Made by a program: the position numbers and the translations under genes | Notes under the pieces: generated by a model | Databases searched by the model: none | The model's input: only the letters and a program-made list of their open reading frames with translations | What the model was told of the DNA's origin: nothing | Shown here: piece by piece, positions 50,851 to 60,685 of the stretch | How the letters are laid out: each line of letters opens with the position of its first letter | Numbering within the stretch: the first letter of the stretch is position 1 | Assembly (NCBI RefSeq): GCF_902459735.1 | Contig: NZ_CABPRV010000001.1 | Location: 558,001 to 622,000 of the forward strand | Direction of reading: 5' to 3' | Length of the DNA stretch: 64,000 bases | Source: Pandoraea capi | GTDB lineage: Bacteria; Pseudomonadota; Gammaproteobacteria; Burkholderiales; Burkholderiaceae

Positions 50851-51027
50851 AGGGCCAGAGTTTATCGGAACCTGTTTGACGGTCTGCCCGCCGGACCTCG
50901 TCCCGCAGCGGGCGTCGAGGCCCCGTGAGAGCCTCGCGTCACCTGCCGCCGGCCGGTCGGTGGACGAACTTTTTCCGCATCGTGATACGGCCATCGGCCG
51001 CCAGTGGCAGCCTTTGGGCCGACTGTA

Positions 51028-52443
51028 TCACGGAACGTCGCGCCCGGTGACTAGCCGCTGCCCGAACACGCTGGCGTCCAGCGCCCGTTCGCGCCACATG
51101 GCCATCTCGGCGATCAGGTCAGGGCGCGCCTCGGGGTAGGTGTCCGCCGCAAACTGATGCAGCATGCCGCGCAACGCCCTGACCGTCATCGCCAGCGCAG
51201 CCGGGCCGCCCGGCTCCGCCGGGGGCGACGCCGCCAGACGCTCGCCCGTCGCCGCGACCGCAGCCGCCAGCCGCGCGACCGGCGCCAGCCCGATGGCCGC
51301 CGCATTTTGCGCCACCTGTGCGGCCACGGCCGGATCGTTCAAATTCGGAAGCGCCTCATCCGCAAGACTGAGGAATGTCTGGCAAACGTCCTGCCGCACC
51401 GACAACGGGCCGATGCGCAGCCAGTCGCGCGAACTGGTGCCGGCGCCCTGCTTCTGACCCGCTTGGGCGGCGTCCGCCAACGGCTCGGGCAAATGGCTGG
51501 GACGGCGCAATACGCCGAAATCGGCCAAAAGCGTTCCCAGCCAGGTGTCGGGCGCCTCGGCGTGCCACGTAGCGAGCGCTTCGAGCAGATCGTGTCCCGG
51601 CACCGCTTCGGCAGCCGTTCTGGCGGCGGCAGACGACGTGGCCGGCGCGGCGCGAACGTCATCCGGGCCGCTCGGCCGGGTGAGTTGCTTGCGCAATGCC
51701 ATGTTCATCCGCCCGATCTGACGCTTGTCGGCCAGACTCAGCGGTGCCCGGGCAAAGCGCAGCCAGGCGGCGGCCAGACGCCAGTAATCCAGCGGCGCGG
51801 TAGCCCCGGCACGGTGCAGGTCTGCCGCCAGATCGGCCAATTGGCCCAAAGCGGCCGTGGTATCGGTCGCGTCGGCGTCAGGGCGCAACAGGCGCAGCAG
51901 CACGCGTTCGACATCGGCGCGCAGCGGCGCAGTGCCCGCAGGCAGTCCGTGAAGACGCGGCTGTGCGATCACCCATCCTGCCATGCGAAGCTCGCCCGGC
52001 GTGGGCGCGCCGGCCCAGTTATCGGCAGTCGCGGCCGTCTGAGAAGACGGCGAGGACGCTAACGGCGCGGGCACGACACCCGCCTGCCAGATATCGCGCT
52101 CGAACTGTCGCAGCGCATTGCGCTGGGCGTCCTGACTGCCCGATCCGCCATACGCCGCCTCGGCAATCGCCTGAACGAGACGCTCACCCTGGAGCGCCCA
52201 GTCGGCATGACCGCTCGTCTGAAGCAGACGATTCGCTCGACGCAGCGGACCCAGCGCCGCCGCCGGGCCGTTCGACCATGCGTCGGACGCCTCGGTCAGC
52301 GCTTCGGCCACCTCCGGCAAACGCCACAGCGGCGCCTCACGCGTGTCGCGCGTGGCGCCGGCAGTCACGTTATCGGGGGAGTCGGGAGATGATTGAGATG
52401 CGCCGGGCACGCTGGGCGCACCAGACGATTCAGACATCACCAT
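51028..52443 (-). CDS. Unrecognised 471-residue Ala-rich protein
   Basis: The protein is helical and Ala/Leu-rich, with Ser/Pro-rich linkers near residues 1-35, 125-145 and 250-275, and no membrane segment or signal peptide. Repeating helix pairs (EALTEASDAW, RRANRLLQTSG; LQGERLVQAIAEA; DLAADLHRAGATAPLDYWRLAAAWLRFA) could form helical bundles. I do not recognise a family. It occupies the place between rubredoxin and yqgE where related genera carry pilGHIJ-chpA (from memory), so it may descend from the N-terminal helical domains of ChpA; this is inference. It starts 24 bp after rubredoxin on the same strand. Confidence 0.75.
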   Translation of the reverse strand: MVMSESSGAPSVPGASQSSPDSPDNVTAGATRDTREAPLWRLPEVAEALTEASDAWSNGPAAALGPLRRANRLLQTSGHADWALQGERLVQAIAEAAYGGSGSQDAQRNALRQFERDIWQAGVVPAPLASSPSSQTAATADNWAGAPTPGELRMAGWVIAQPRLHGLPAGTAPLRADVERVLLRLLRPDADATDTTAALGQLADLAADLHRAGATAPLDYWRLAAAWLRFARAPLSLADKRQIGRMNMALRKQLTRPSGPDDVRAAPATSSAAARTAAEAVPGHDLLEALATWHAEAPDTWLGTLLADFGVLRRPSHLPEPLADAAQAGQKQGAGTSSRDWLRIGPLSVRQDVCQTFLSLADEALPNLNDPAVAAQVAQNAAAIGLAPVARLAAAVAATGERLAASPPAEPGGPAALAMTVRALRGMLHQFAADTYPEARPDLIAEMAMWRERALDASVFGQRLVTGRDVP

Positions 52444-52467
52444 AGGGCGTCTCCTGGCCGTTCGGCC

Positions 52468-52638
52468 TCAGATCTGCACCATCTCGAAGTCTTCCTTGCG
52501 GGCCCCGCACTCCGGACAGGTCCAGTTGATCGGCACGTCTTCCCAGCGCGTACCGGGCGCGATGCCCTCGTCGGGCAATCCTGCCTCTTCGTCGTAGATC
52601 CAACCGCAAATGAGGCACATCCAGCTCTTGTATTCCAT
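52468..52638 (-). CDS. Rubredoxin
   Basis: The 56-residue iron protein has two CxxCG motifs, WMCLICGWIYDEEAG and WTCPECGARKEDF, that bind a single Fe, with the intervening GIAPGTRWEDVPINW loop. It transfers one electron, possibly to an alkane hydroxylase or another reductase not present in the window. ATG 52638 starts 6 residues before the first cysteine pair. It is divergent from thiD, an arrangement common in Burkholderiales. Confidence 0.96.
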   Translation of the reverse strand: MEYKSWMCLICGWIYDEEAGLPDEGIAPGTRWEDVPINWTCPECGARKEDFEMVQI

Positions 52639-52851
52639 GCTTTCTTCAGCGACGAGCGTTCCGTTACAATGGCTTGTCAACCGCTTCGGGTCCCGTCGGC
52701 AGAGATGCCGAACGGTCTTGTGGGAACCCTGCCGGTGCATTGTCCGGCGGGCGCTGCCCACGGCGCTTTCAAGCGCTCCGAAACGGGCATTTAAGGCGTG
52801 ATGGTACCAACGAACCCAAGGCCTGACCAGATCGCCGTCTATCCTGCTTCC

Positions 52852-53688
52852 ATGCAAACTGAATCCCCACCCATTCTCCTGACCTTCGGGCTTTCCGACC
52901 CCACTTCGGCAACCGGCGTGCAGGCCGACCTGCTCACCTTTGCGAGCATGGGCGGCTACGGCGTGTCGGTGCTCACCGGCTACTCCTCGCAAGACTCGCG
53001 CGCGTGCGACGACGTGCAGCCCATCGACCCCGACTGGATTGCCGATCAGGCGCGCATGCTGCTTGAAGACATGCCGGTCGCGGCCTTCAAGGTCGGCAGC
53101 GCCGTGAATGCCGAGAACGTCGCGTCCATCGCCGAGATCGTGGCCGATTACGACGAAACACCGCTCGTCGTCGCCCCGGACTTCGGCCTGGCCGGCGAGC
53201 ATCTGCTCTCGGCGGACGAATTACGCGAAGCCACGGCCAGCCTGCTGGTGCCGCAGGCCAGCGTGCTTGTCGTGAGCCCGGCCAGCGCCGTCGCGCTCGC
53301 GCAGACGATTACGGAGAATGAAAACCTTTCGCTCGACGAGGCCGTCTCGATCCTGCTGGAAAACGGCTGCGAGTTCGTGCTCGTGAGCGACGGCAACGCG
53401 CCGCAGTTCACGCACACGCTGTACAGCGACGGCGGCATGGTCCGTGAAGACGCCTGGGACCGTCCGCCGCACAACGTGGCCGGGGCCATGGACACCCTGG
53501 CTGCGGCCGTTACCGCCATGCTCGCCAACGGTCTGGCCGTGCCGGAAGCCGTTCGCGAGGCCCAGGAGTATTTGCAGCAGGTACTGGAAAACGCCTTCCG
53601 CCCGGGCATGGGACGTCACTTCCCCGATCGCTTCTTCTGGGCACGCACCGAAGACACCGAGCAGGACAGCAGCCCGCCGGAGGCCTGA
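52852..53688 (+). CDS. thiD: Hydroxymethylpyrimidine (phosphate) kinase
   Basis: The 278-residue ribokinase-fold enzyme phosphorylates HMP and HMP-P in thiamine synthesis. SDPTSATGVQADLLTFASMGGYG is the substrate motif, with FKVGSAVNAENV and LVVAPDFGLAG following. Near the C-terminus, where ThiD normally reads GTGC, this protein reads HNVAGAMDTLAAAV, which resembles the GAGD motif of other ribokinase-family enzymes and supplies an Asp. The substrate should therefore be checked. ATG 52852 is the likely start; longer starts add non-conserved residues. Confidence 0.86.
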   Translation: MQTESPPILLTFGLSDPTSATGVQADLLTFASMGGYGVSVLTGYSSQDSRACDDVQPIDPDWIADQARMLLEDMPVAAFKVGSAVNAENVASIAEIVADYDETPLVVAPDFGLAGEHLLSADELREATASLLVPQASVLVVSPASAVALAQTITENENLSLDEAVSILLENGCEFVLVSDGNAPQFTHTLYSDGGMVREDAWDRPPHNVAGAMDTLAAAVTAMLANGLAVPEAVREAQEYLQQVLENAFRPGMGRHFPDRFFWARTEDTEQDSSPPEA

Positions 53689-53725
53689 CGCTCCCCCCGG
53701 TTCGCCGATCGGCGCTGCAATGAAA

Positions 53726-53750
53726 ATCGCCCGCGAATGTCGCGGGCGAT
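53726..53750 (+). terminator. Hairpin downstream of thiD
   Basis: ATCGCCCGCGA-ATG-TCGCGGGCGAT is a perfect 11-bp stem with a 3-base loop; the following CTCGTTT is a poor T run. Confidence 0.65.
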
Positions 53751-53854
53751 CTCGTTTCTGACGGATGTGTCGGCTGCGACAGATGCGCCAGATGTGGCGG
53801 ACAGGCGTGGCGTGATGCCTTCGTGCCGCTGTGCCGCGGCGTCGTTACACGTCG

Positions 53855-55729
53855 TTATGACAGCCGCCGCACATTACCTCGCGGCGCAGCCATCGCATCC
53901 GTGTCCGTCTCGCCCGTCGGCCGTCCATACGTATCGATGACCCGCTTGACGAACGGCTTCAGGTCATCGCCCTGCTCGCGCAACATGCGCACGAGTGCGG
54001 CATATTGCCCTTCCCAGATCAGCGTGTTGTAGTTTTTCAAACGTTGCACGTCCTGCAAGGCTTCGTCGTCGCGTCCAGCCAAAGCCAGCAGCACGACATA
54101 GCGCTTGATCATCGTCGGTCCGGCGCCCAGCGCCAGCGCTTCGCGATGCGCGGCGAGCTTCTCGTCGAGCTGATCCTTGCTGAGGTACAGCGCCCCCGTC
54201 ACTGCGTAATCGCCGTAAGGCGCGAAGAACAACGCCGGATCAGTGCGATACGCTTCGATCTTGCCCGCGCGGTAAGCCACCTCGACGCGCTGATAGTCGC
54301 CGTACAGCCAGGGAATCGCGACGCATGCAAACAACACGATCACGCCGTTGATAGCGCCGGTGGCCGCCGACGACACGCTCTCGATCGACTTCGTCTCGCA
54401 AAACCCGAGCAGGAACATCGCGGGCAGCAAGAAAAATGCATAGTGCTGTGGATATTCCAGCAGCGAATGAATCGCGAGCATGCCCAGCAACACGAAAGCG
54501 AGCGCAATCGGTGCCGTCTTGATATTGCGTACCGCACGCGCAAACCAGAACGCCAACGGCAACAACACGGCGAGCGCGCCGACAATACCAATCTTTGCCA
54601 GCAGGTCGATCAACACGTTATGCGCGTTGTCCGCCATCTCGACCGGGCCCAGCTTGTCCACCAGTGCGAATTGCGCATCGATGTAATTCGACCAACCTGC
54701 GCCGAAGAACCAGTGCTCGCGGAAGATGGTCAGCCCATACTCCCACAGGATCACACGGCCCGTTACCTGCCCCGCGTGCTGCATACGCGCAACCGCACTG
54801 CCTTCGAGATGCCATCCCCAGGCGATATTCGCCCAACCGACACACACCGTCATCAAGGCAAGCATCGGGAGTATCGTCGCCGGCACGAACCAGCGCATCG
54901 AGCGACGCATGTTGCGCGTCTCCTCGCTTCGCTCCATCCAGACGAGCCACAATCCGAACGCCGAGAGCAACGCCAGTTGCAACCACGGCGTACGCGAACC
55001 CGTCAGGCAGATGCCGATGTCGAAGGCCGCAGACGCCACCAGAAATGCCCACGCGGGCAGCTTGCGCTGATACCAAAGGTAGAACGCACCGGCGCTCGCC
55101 AGCGACAGGTACGTCGCCAGATGATTCGGCTGATACATGTTGCCGAACAGACGCCGCGCCACGGTCACCGTGTACTTCGCGACGAGCCACGGCACATGCG
55201 CTTCGAGATGAAACGCCTGCACGAGCTGAGCGCCCACCGCATACAAACCGCCCAGCGTCAGCGCGACGGCACTCCAGCGCATGAGCACGCCACGCCAGCC
55301 CAGTTGCGCCAGCCAGTAGCCCGCATTGACGGCAACGATCATCGCCACGCCGTAGAGCAGCGCCGTCATCATCAACTGCGGCAACTCGGTCGGCATCGTC
55401 GCGCGCTGGATGAGCACGACCGCAACGAAGGCGAGCGGCATCCAGGTCACGCGCGGCATGCGCAGCACGCGCGCATCGCGCTGCCACACGGCGATCATCG
55501 AGAGCACGCCGAGCAACGCGAAGAGCGAAAACGTCAACGCTTCCGAGTAAAACGTGGAGATCGGATAGGTGTGCTTGACGAGGTTGTAGGGCAAGGCCCA
55601 GATCAGGGCCATCGTGAGCCCGATCATCGAGAGAAGCAGAGGAGGAAACAAGGTCGCCGCCGTGCAATGCACCGGTTGGAAGATGCGCAAGCATAACGAA
55701 AAACGGCCGCCCGGGGGCAGCCATTTCAT
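53855..55729 (-). CDS. pglL: PglL-type O-oligosaccharyltransferase (Wzy_C family)
   Basis: The 624-residue membrane protein has about 11 predicted helices and a Wzy_C domain with FGNMYQPNHLATYLSLAS (the PglL NQPNH-type motif), GRVILWEYGLTIFREHWFFGAGW, the periplasmic DNAHNVLIDLLAKIGIVG and LLEYPQHYAFFLLP, with the conserved His residues. After about residue 480 a soluble periplasmic tail follows. Such enzymes transfer lipid-linked glycans to pilin Ser/Thr. It lies directly downstream of the pilin gene, the likely acceptor. ATG 55729 was chosen, giving a short cytoplasmic start before helix 1. Confidence 0.9.
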   Translation of the reverse strand: MKWLPPGGRFSLCLRIFQPVHCTAATLFPPLLLSMIGLTMALIWALPYNLVKHTYPISTFYSEALTFSLFALLGVLSMIAVWQRDARVLRMPRVTWMPLAFVAVVLIQRATMPTELPQLMMTALLYGVAMIVAVNAGYWLAQLGWRGVLMRWSAVALTLGGLYAVGAQLVQAFHLEAHVPWLVAKYTVTVARRLFGNMYQPNHLATYLSLASAGAFYLWYQRKLPAWAFLVASAAFDIGICLTGSRTPWLQLALLSAFGLWLVWMERSEETRNMRRSMRWFVPATILPMLALMTVCVGWANIAWGWHLEGSAVARMQHAGQVTGRVILWEYGLTIFREHWFFGAGWSNYIDAQFALVDKLGPVEMADNAHNVLIDLLAKIGIVGALAVLLPLAFWFARAVRNIKTAPIALAFVLLGMLAIHSLLEYPQHYAFFLLPAMFLLGFCETKSIESVSSAATGAINGVIVLFACVAIPWLYGDYQRVEVAYRAGKIEAYRTDPALFFAPYGDYAVTGALYLSKDQLDEKLAAHREALALGAGPTMIKRYVVLLALAGRDDEALQDVQRLKNYNTLIWEGQYAALVRMLREQGDDLKPFVKRVIDTYGRPTGETDTDAMAAPRGNVRRLS

Positions 55730-55859
55730 GCCTGACGCGCGTAGCTCGACGCCAGCGGATTCCAGCCCGGTTCCGGTCAGCAAATCCTCGGTGACGTCGG
55801 GGCCGGACGTGGTATCGCGTGATGCAACATCAGGTCATCCGGCCAACCGCTCATCGGAC

Positions 55860-56381
55860 TCAGGCGCCCTTGGTCGCGGTCTCGCCACGGCACTCCGGCG
55901 GTGCCAGCTTGCCGGGCAGCGTGGCGCCGTTCGGTGCACCCTCGCGGCCCTGTGCGTAGCACGTCCAGACGATCTGGCCTTCGGGGGCCTTGCCGACGGT
56001 CAGCGCTTCGGGCTTGCCGGTCACGCCGGTGGTCGTGGGCACCAGAACCATCGCACCGTCGCCGGCACGCTGCGTGTAGGCCACGGTCACGTTGCCGCTC
56101 ACGGAATCGATGCTCACGCCGCTCACGTTGTCAGTCGCGCTCGGCGCCTGCCAACCGCTGTTGAACGGGGCACCGTGCATGGCGTTCTCGCTCACGAGCG
56201 CCTTGGCGGACGCTGCTGCGCCCAGCCCTTCGACGACACGTGCGCGCACCAGATAATTCTGCAGATACGGAACCCCTGCCGTGACCAGCACGCCGATGAT
56301 CGCCAGCACGATCATCAGTTCGATCAGGGTGAAACCCCGGGATTTGGCGAGACCGGTAGTCCGGTGGCCGAAACGACGCAT
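55860..56381 (-). CDS. pilA: Type IV pilin (PilA)
   Basis: The 173-residue prepilin has a leader of 16 residues ending in G, then FTLIELMIVLAIIGVLVTAGVPYLQNYLVRARV: the prepilin peptidase site G|F with Glu at +5 and the N-terminal hydrophobic helix. The globular part ends in a disulfide loop bounded by VWTCYAQ and PPECRGE. A GGGAG site precedes ATG 56381. The PglL-type gene follows, suggesting O-glycosylation on a Ser/Thr of the globular domain. Confidence 0.94.
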   Translation of the reverse strand: MRRFGHRTTGLAKSRGFTLIELMIVLAIIGVLVTAGVPYLQNYLVRARVVEGLGAAASAKALVSENAMHGAPFNSGWQAPSATDNVSGVSIDSVSGNVTVAYTQRAGDGAMVLVPTTTGVTGKPEALTVGKAPEGQIVWTCYAQGREGAPNGATLPGKLAPPECRGETATKGA

Positions 56382-56652
56382 TGTGTAACTCCCTGCAAAA
56401 GCAATGAAAACAAAAGGGACATCGGGGGGAAGTGGGCGGAGTATGCCATAGCCCTCCCGACGAATGCCCTGCCGCAGATCAAAATCGGGCGGCGCCGCAT
56501 GGGGCCGTCGGAATCGTCCGAGCCGAAGCTGGACGATTCATCGATTGAGAAGGTCGATCGCAGCGCTCGCGATGTGTCCCGGTCCGCCATGACGTGCGGA
56601 CATCGGAGCAAGACATCCCGCACCGGGATGTCCGGCCCCGCAATGGACCCGT

Positions 56653-57381
56653 TTATTTCGAAGAGGTTGCACGCGTTTGACGTGCCTCGCTTCGACGCTT
56701 GAGCACCAGTCCCACAGCGAGAACCAGCAGCGCGCCGATCGCGGACGCCACGTAGTGCGTGTATTGGGCAGCATCGCCCGGCAAGTGCAGCAGATGGCCG
56801 ACGCCCGGATCCGACACGATCAGACCGCCTGCGATCCAGCCGAGCAGCGCGGCGCCCACCATTACGATGACCGGGAACCGGTCGAGCGCCTTGAGCACGA
56901 GCTGGGACCCCCAGACGATCAGCGGAATGCTCACCAGCAGACCGAAAATCACGAGCGGCAATTGATGATGCTCGGCGGCGCCTTCGGCTGCCCCGGCAAT
57001 CGCAATCACATTGTCGATACTCATCACAAGATCGGCAACGATGATGGTCTTGACCGCCGTCCAGAGTTTGTCCGCCGGCTTCACGCTGTCGTGCGCGTCA
57101 TGGTCAGGCACCAGCAGCTTGGTACCGATCCAGAGCAGCAGCAATCCGCCCACGGCCTTCAGATACGGCACGGCGAGCAGCGTCACGGCGAATGCGATCA
57201 GAATCACGCGCAGCACGATGGCCCCGGCCGTCCCCCACACTATGCCCTGCAGGCGTTGCTTGGCCGGCAAATTGCGGCAGGCGAGCGCGATCACCACGGC
57301 ATTGTCGCCACCCAGCAGGATGTCGATCATGATGATCTGTGCCACGGCGGCCCAGTTCAGCTCGGCAAAAAACGCAAGCAT
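56653..57381 (-). CDS. TerC-family integral membrane protein
   Basis: The 242-residue protein has about seven helices with the two TerC acidic motifs, IDILLGGDNAVVIALAC and ADLVMSIDNVIAIAGA. Relatives (Alx, MeeF, YkoY) export manganese, often to metallate secreted proteins; substrate here unproven. No manganese riboswitch could be recognised in the 87 bp upstream. It lies between pilA and sucD, apart from both. Confidence 0.92.
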   Translation of the reverse strand: MLAFFAELNWAAVAQIIMIDILLGGDNAVVIALACRNLPAKQRLQGIVWGTAGAIVLRVILIAFAVTLLAVPYLKAVGGLLLLWIGTKLLVPDHDAHDSVKPADKLWTAVKTIIVADLVMSIDNVIAIAGAAEGAAEHHQLPLVIFGLLVSIPLIVWGSQLVLKALDRFPVIVMVGAALLGWIAGGLIVSDPGVGHLLHLPGDAAQYTHYVASAIGALLVLAVGLVLKRRSEARQTRATSSK

Positions 57382-57468
57382 GGCGCAAATATCCTTGGGA
57401 ACGATGGAGACGAAACGACGGCGTCGGGTAAGACGAATACAGCAAAGGATTGCGCAAACGCAATAGCA

Positions 57469-57502
57469 AAAGAGGGAGCCCGATGCCCTGGGCTCCCTCT
57501 TT
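57469..57502 (-). terminator. Terminator after sucD
   Basis: AAAGAGGGAGCCC pairs with GGGCTCCCTCTTT over 13 bp around an 8-base loop; on the minus strand the stem is followed by TTTT. Confidence 0.85.
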
Positions 57503-57560
57503 CATGACCGCTGACACCGCCGCCGGTTCCGGCGGCGATAACACGATCGTCCGGCGGGAA

Positions 57561-58442
57561 TTACAGCACCGACTTGAGCAGGCGGCCCATTTCCGACGGG
57601 TTCTTGGTCACCTTGATGCCGCAGGCATCCATGATGGCCAGCTTGGCTTCGGCCGTATCGGCACCGCCCGAGATCAGCGCGCCGGCGTGGCCCATGCGCT
57701 TGCCCGGAGGCGCCGTCACGCCTGCGATGAAGCCGACGACCGGCTTCTTCATGTTGCCCTTGATCCACTCGGCGGCAGCGGCTTCGTCCGGACCACCGAT
57801 TTCACCGATCATGATCACGGCGTCCGTTTCCGGATCGTCGTTGAACATCTGCATGACGTCGATGTGCTTCAGACCGTTGATCGGGTCGCCACCGATACCG
57901 ACGGCGCTCGACTGGCCCAGACCCAGGGCGGTCAGCTGACCCACGGCTTCGTACGTCAGGGTACCCGAGCGCGACACCACGCCGATGCGACCCTTCTTGT
58001 GGATGTGACCCGGCATGATGCCGATCTTCAGTTCGTCCGGCGTGATCACGCCCGGGCAGTTCGGGCCGAGCAGCAGGGTCTTGCGACCTTCGCGACGCAT
58101 ACGGTCCTTCACTTCGATCATGTCACGGACCGGAATACCTTCCGTGATACAGATCGCCAGATCCAGGTCGGCTTCGACAGCTTCCCAGATTGCGGCAGCA
58201 GCGCCTGCGGGCGGCACGTAGATCACCGACACGGTAGCGCCGGTTTGTTCCTTGGCGTCCTTCACCGAACCGTAGATCGGAATGCCTTCGAAGTCTTCGC
58301 CGGCCTTCTTCGGGTTCACGCCAGCGACGAACGCGTTCTTGCCGTTCGCGTATTCGCGGCACATGCGGGTATGGAACTGGCCGGTCTTGCCAGTGATACC
58401 CTGGGTGATGACCTTGGTGTCTTTGTTGATCAGAATCGACAT
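57561..58442 (-). CDS. sucD: Succinate-CoA ligase, alpha subunit
   Basis: The 293-residue alpha subunit carries the CoA site ([14 protein letters not shown] near the N-terminus) and the phosphohistidine loop near [14 protein letters not shown], with [11 protein letters not shown] and [10 protein letters not shown]. With SucC it converts succinyl-CoA to succinate with ATP or GTP formation in the TCA cycle. It follows sucC by 84 bp and ends before a terminator. Confidence 0.97.
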   Translation of the reverse strand: MSILINKDTKVITQGITGKTGQFHTRMCREYANGKNAFVAGVNPKKAGEDFEGIPIYGSVKDAKEQTGATVSVIYVPPAGAAAAIWEAVEADLDLAICITEGIPVRDMIEVKDRMRREGRKTLLLGPNCPGVITPDELKIGIMPGHIHKKGRIGVVSRSGTLTYEAVGQLTALGLGQSSAVGIGGDPINGLKHIDVMQMFNDDPETDAVIMIGEIGGPDEAAAAEWIKGNMKKPVVGFIAGVTAPPGKRMGHAGALISGGADTAEAKLAIMDACGIKVTKNPSEMGRLLKSVL

Positions 58443-58526
58443 TGCTTGATTTCCTTCGTCCTGTTGCCTGGCGGTGCGCACTGCCCCTCTCGGAGTGGCG
58501 CGCCGCGACGGCTTCGACTGTTCTGG

Positions 58527-59693
58527 TTACTTGCCTGCGGCGGCCGCGACAACCTTCTGGGCAGCTTCTTCCATGCTGTCAGCAGAAATGATCGGCAGGC
58601 CGGACTCGGCGAGCATCTTCTTGCCCAGGTCTTCGTTCGTGCCCTTCATGCGCACGACGAGCGGCACCTTCAGCGACACGGCCTTCGATGCCGTGATCAC
58701 GCCTTCTGCGATCACGTCGCAGCGCATGATGCCGCCGAAGATGTTGACCAGAATGGCCGTCAGGTTCGGGTTCTTCAGCATGATCTTGAACGCTTCGGTC
58801 ACCTTCTCTGCCGTGGCGCCACCGCCCACGTCCAGGAAGTTGGCCGGCTCGCCGCCGAACAGCTTGATGGTGTCCATCGTGGCCATGGCCAGACCGGCAC
58901 CGTTCACCAGACAGCCGATGTTGCCGTCGAGCGAGATGTAAGCCAGATCGAACTTCGAGGCTTCGACTTCCGCCGGATCTTCTTCGTCCAGATCGCGGTA
59001 AGCCACGATTTCCGGATGACGGAACAGGGCGTTCGAATCAAAGTTGAACTTGGCGTCCAGCGCCGTGACCGTGCCGTTCTTGCTCACGTTCAGCGGGTTG
59101 ATTTCGGCCAGCGAAGCGTCCGTTTCCCAGAAGGCCTTGTACAGACCTTGCAGGATCGTACGGGCTTGCGGCACCGAAGCGTCGGGCACGCTGATCTTCT
59201 TGGCGAAGTCATCAGCTTGTGCGTCGGTCAGGCCAACCGACGGATCGATCACGACGTGATGGATCAGTTCCGGATGCTTTTCGGCGACTTCTTCGATGTC
59301 CATGCCGCCTTCGCTCGAACCCATCATCACGATCTTCTGCGTGACGCGGTCAACCACCAGGCTGACGTACAGTTCGTTATTGATGTCGGCGCCTTCTTCG
59401 ATCAGCAGGCGATTGACCTTCTGACCTTCCGGACCGGTCTGGTGCGTGACCAGTTGCATGCCGAGGATCTGGCTGGCGTATTCGCGCACTTGCTCGATCG
59501 TCTTGGCAACCTTCACGCCGCCGCCCTTACCGCGACCGCCTGCGTGAATCTGGGCCTTAACCACCCAAACCGGACCGCCGAGTTCTTCGGCTGCCTTCAC
59601 GGCCTCGTCCACGGAAAACGCCGGAATGCCGCGGGGCACCGCGACTCCGAATTTTCGGAGGATTTCCTTGCCTTGATACTCATGAATCTTCAT
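58527..59693 (-). CDS. sucC: Succinate-CoA ligase, beta subunit
   Basis: The 388-residue ATP-grasp subunit starts [17 protein letters not shown], with [29 protein letters not shown], the nucleotide site [18 protein letters not shown] and [16 protein letters not shown]. It is preceded by GAAGGGAAT, and its ATG overlaps the DUF2889 stop, so DUF2889-sucC-sucD form one operon. Confidence 0.97.
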   Translation of the reverse strand: MKIHEYQGKEILRKFGVAVPRGIPAFSVDEAVKAAEELGGPVWVVKAQIHAGGRGKGGGVKVAKTIEQVREYASQILGMQLVTHQTGPEGQKVNRLLIEEGADINNELYVSLVVDRVTQKIVMMGSSEGGMDIEEVAEKHPELIHHVVIDPSVGLTDAQADDFAKKISVPDASVPQARTILQGLYKAFWETDASLAEINPLNVSKNGTVTALDAKFNFDSNALFRHPEIVAYRDLDEEDPAEVEASKFDLAYISLDGNIGCLVNGAGLAMATMDTIKLFGGEPANFLDVGGGATAEKVTEAFKIMLKNPNLTAILVNIFGGIMRCDVIAEGVITASKAVSLKVPLVVRMKGTNEDLGKKMLAESGLPIISADSMEEAAQKVVAAAAGK

Positions 59694-60376
59694 GCGTGAT
59701 TCCCTTCTTGCTGAGTTGGAAGTTTGGGTTCGAGCTTGCGAGTCGAGGCCTCATCGCGCACCGCTTCTGATGTGACGGGCGTCGTGGGCTCGTTCGCTCG
59801 ATCGTTTGCGCGGCCGTTGAACCAGCGCGGGTAAAACCGGCGCACCGCCTCGCCATCGAACCGCAAGGCGTGACAATGTCCGAGTTGGAAAGGTGGCGCC
59901 GAATCGTTGGCGTCATTGGCGGCCTTGAGTGCCGTATCGGGCGTGTGGATCACCACCCCGGCAAAGGCCTGAATCGCTGCCGTGGGCAGGACACTGCAAA
60001 GTTCGGTCAGATGGGTACAGCCCGCCGCGCCGCCAAGGCGCTCGCGAACCCCGCGCCGGAAGCCCTGTCGCAGGTTAAGACCGATCAACTGACGATATTC
60101 TGGGCCGATCTGGTCGCAAATGCCCGGATAAGGCACCCAATCGGAAACGGCCTCGGCGTCATGCACCTCGAAGGACTCATCGATCGTCAACCGCAGCCAG
60201 AGCTCGTGAATCGGCGTGCCTTCCTTGCGAAGGCCCGTCGCCAATGCAAAATCCCGATCCTTATGATCGGTGAGACGGGCTTCGATGTCCCATAGGCCAT
60301 CGTCGCGCGAAAACGCTTCAACAGCGATCGTGCGACGGTGACGCAAGGTACGAGAGGCAGGCGCGGAGAGCGGCAT
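59690..60376 (-). CDS. DUF2889 protein
   Basis: The 228-residue protein has the DUF2889 block: [35 protein letters not shown] over residues 9-45, [43 protein letters not shown] and [22 protein letters not shown] with Cys/His residues that might bind metal. The function is unknown. ATG 60376 gives the family start, and the ATGA overlap with sucC indicates cotranscription with the TCA-cycle genes. Confidence 0.9.
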   Translation of the reverse strand: MPLSAPASRTLRHRRTIAVEAFSRDDGLWDIEARLTDHKDRDFALATGLRKEGTPIHELWLRLTIDESFEVHDAEAVSDWVPYPGICDQIGPEYRQLIGLNLRQGFRRGVRERLGGAAGCTHLTELCSVLPTAAIQAFAGVVIHTPDTALKAANDANDSAPPFQLGHCHALRFDGEAVRRFYPRWFNGRANDRANEPTTPVTSEAVRDEASTRKLEPKLPTQQEGNHA

Positions 60377-60685
60377 GCGGAAGTGTGCAATGCATGAACG
60401 CAGAAAGATCTTGATTCTAGCATAGGCGACAGCACCGTCTGCCGCAGCGCAGCAGAAGCCCACCGCATAAGGGTGAATAACCCGACCCAACGGTCGGGAA
60501 ATCAATGCCACCCGATTGCCGCGCGCATGGTGCGACGCCATAACGCGATAACCGAGTAATGACGCGTCACATGAGATCCATCGACGTGTCATGCCCGCGT
60601 TGAAGCGGATGACACGATGCAGCGTGTCATTCATCTGCTGACGATGAATGCGCCCTCATCCATGACGAATGCGATGAGGCGCACC
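60377..60685. other. Gene-free stretch between recX and the DUF2889 gene
   Basis: About 309 bases. A 5' extension of the DUF2889 frame covers most of it but is unlike the family and has no good start. It should hold the promoter of the DUF2889-sucCD operon; no operator or hairpin that I can defend is visible. Confidence 0.4.

Noticed and set aside
56382-56520. Sigma-54 promoter upstream of pilA
   Set aside because: TGGCAT is present but the GC element is two bases too close, so the -24/-12 pattern is not met.
57382-57468. Manganese (yybP-ykoY) riboswitch before the TerC gene
   Set aside because: The 87-bp leader is too short and shows no paired conserved loops of that class.
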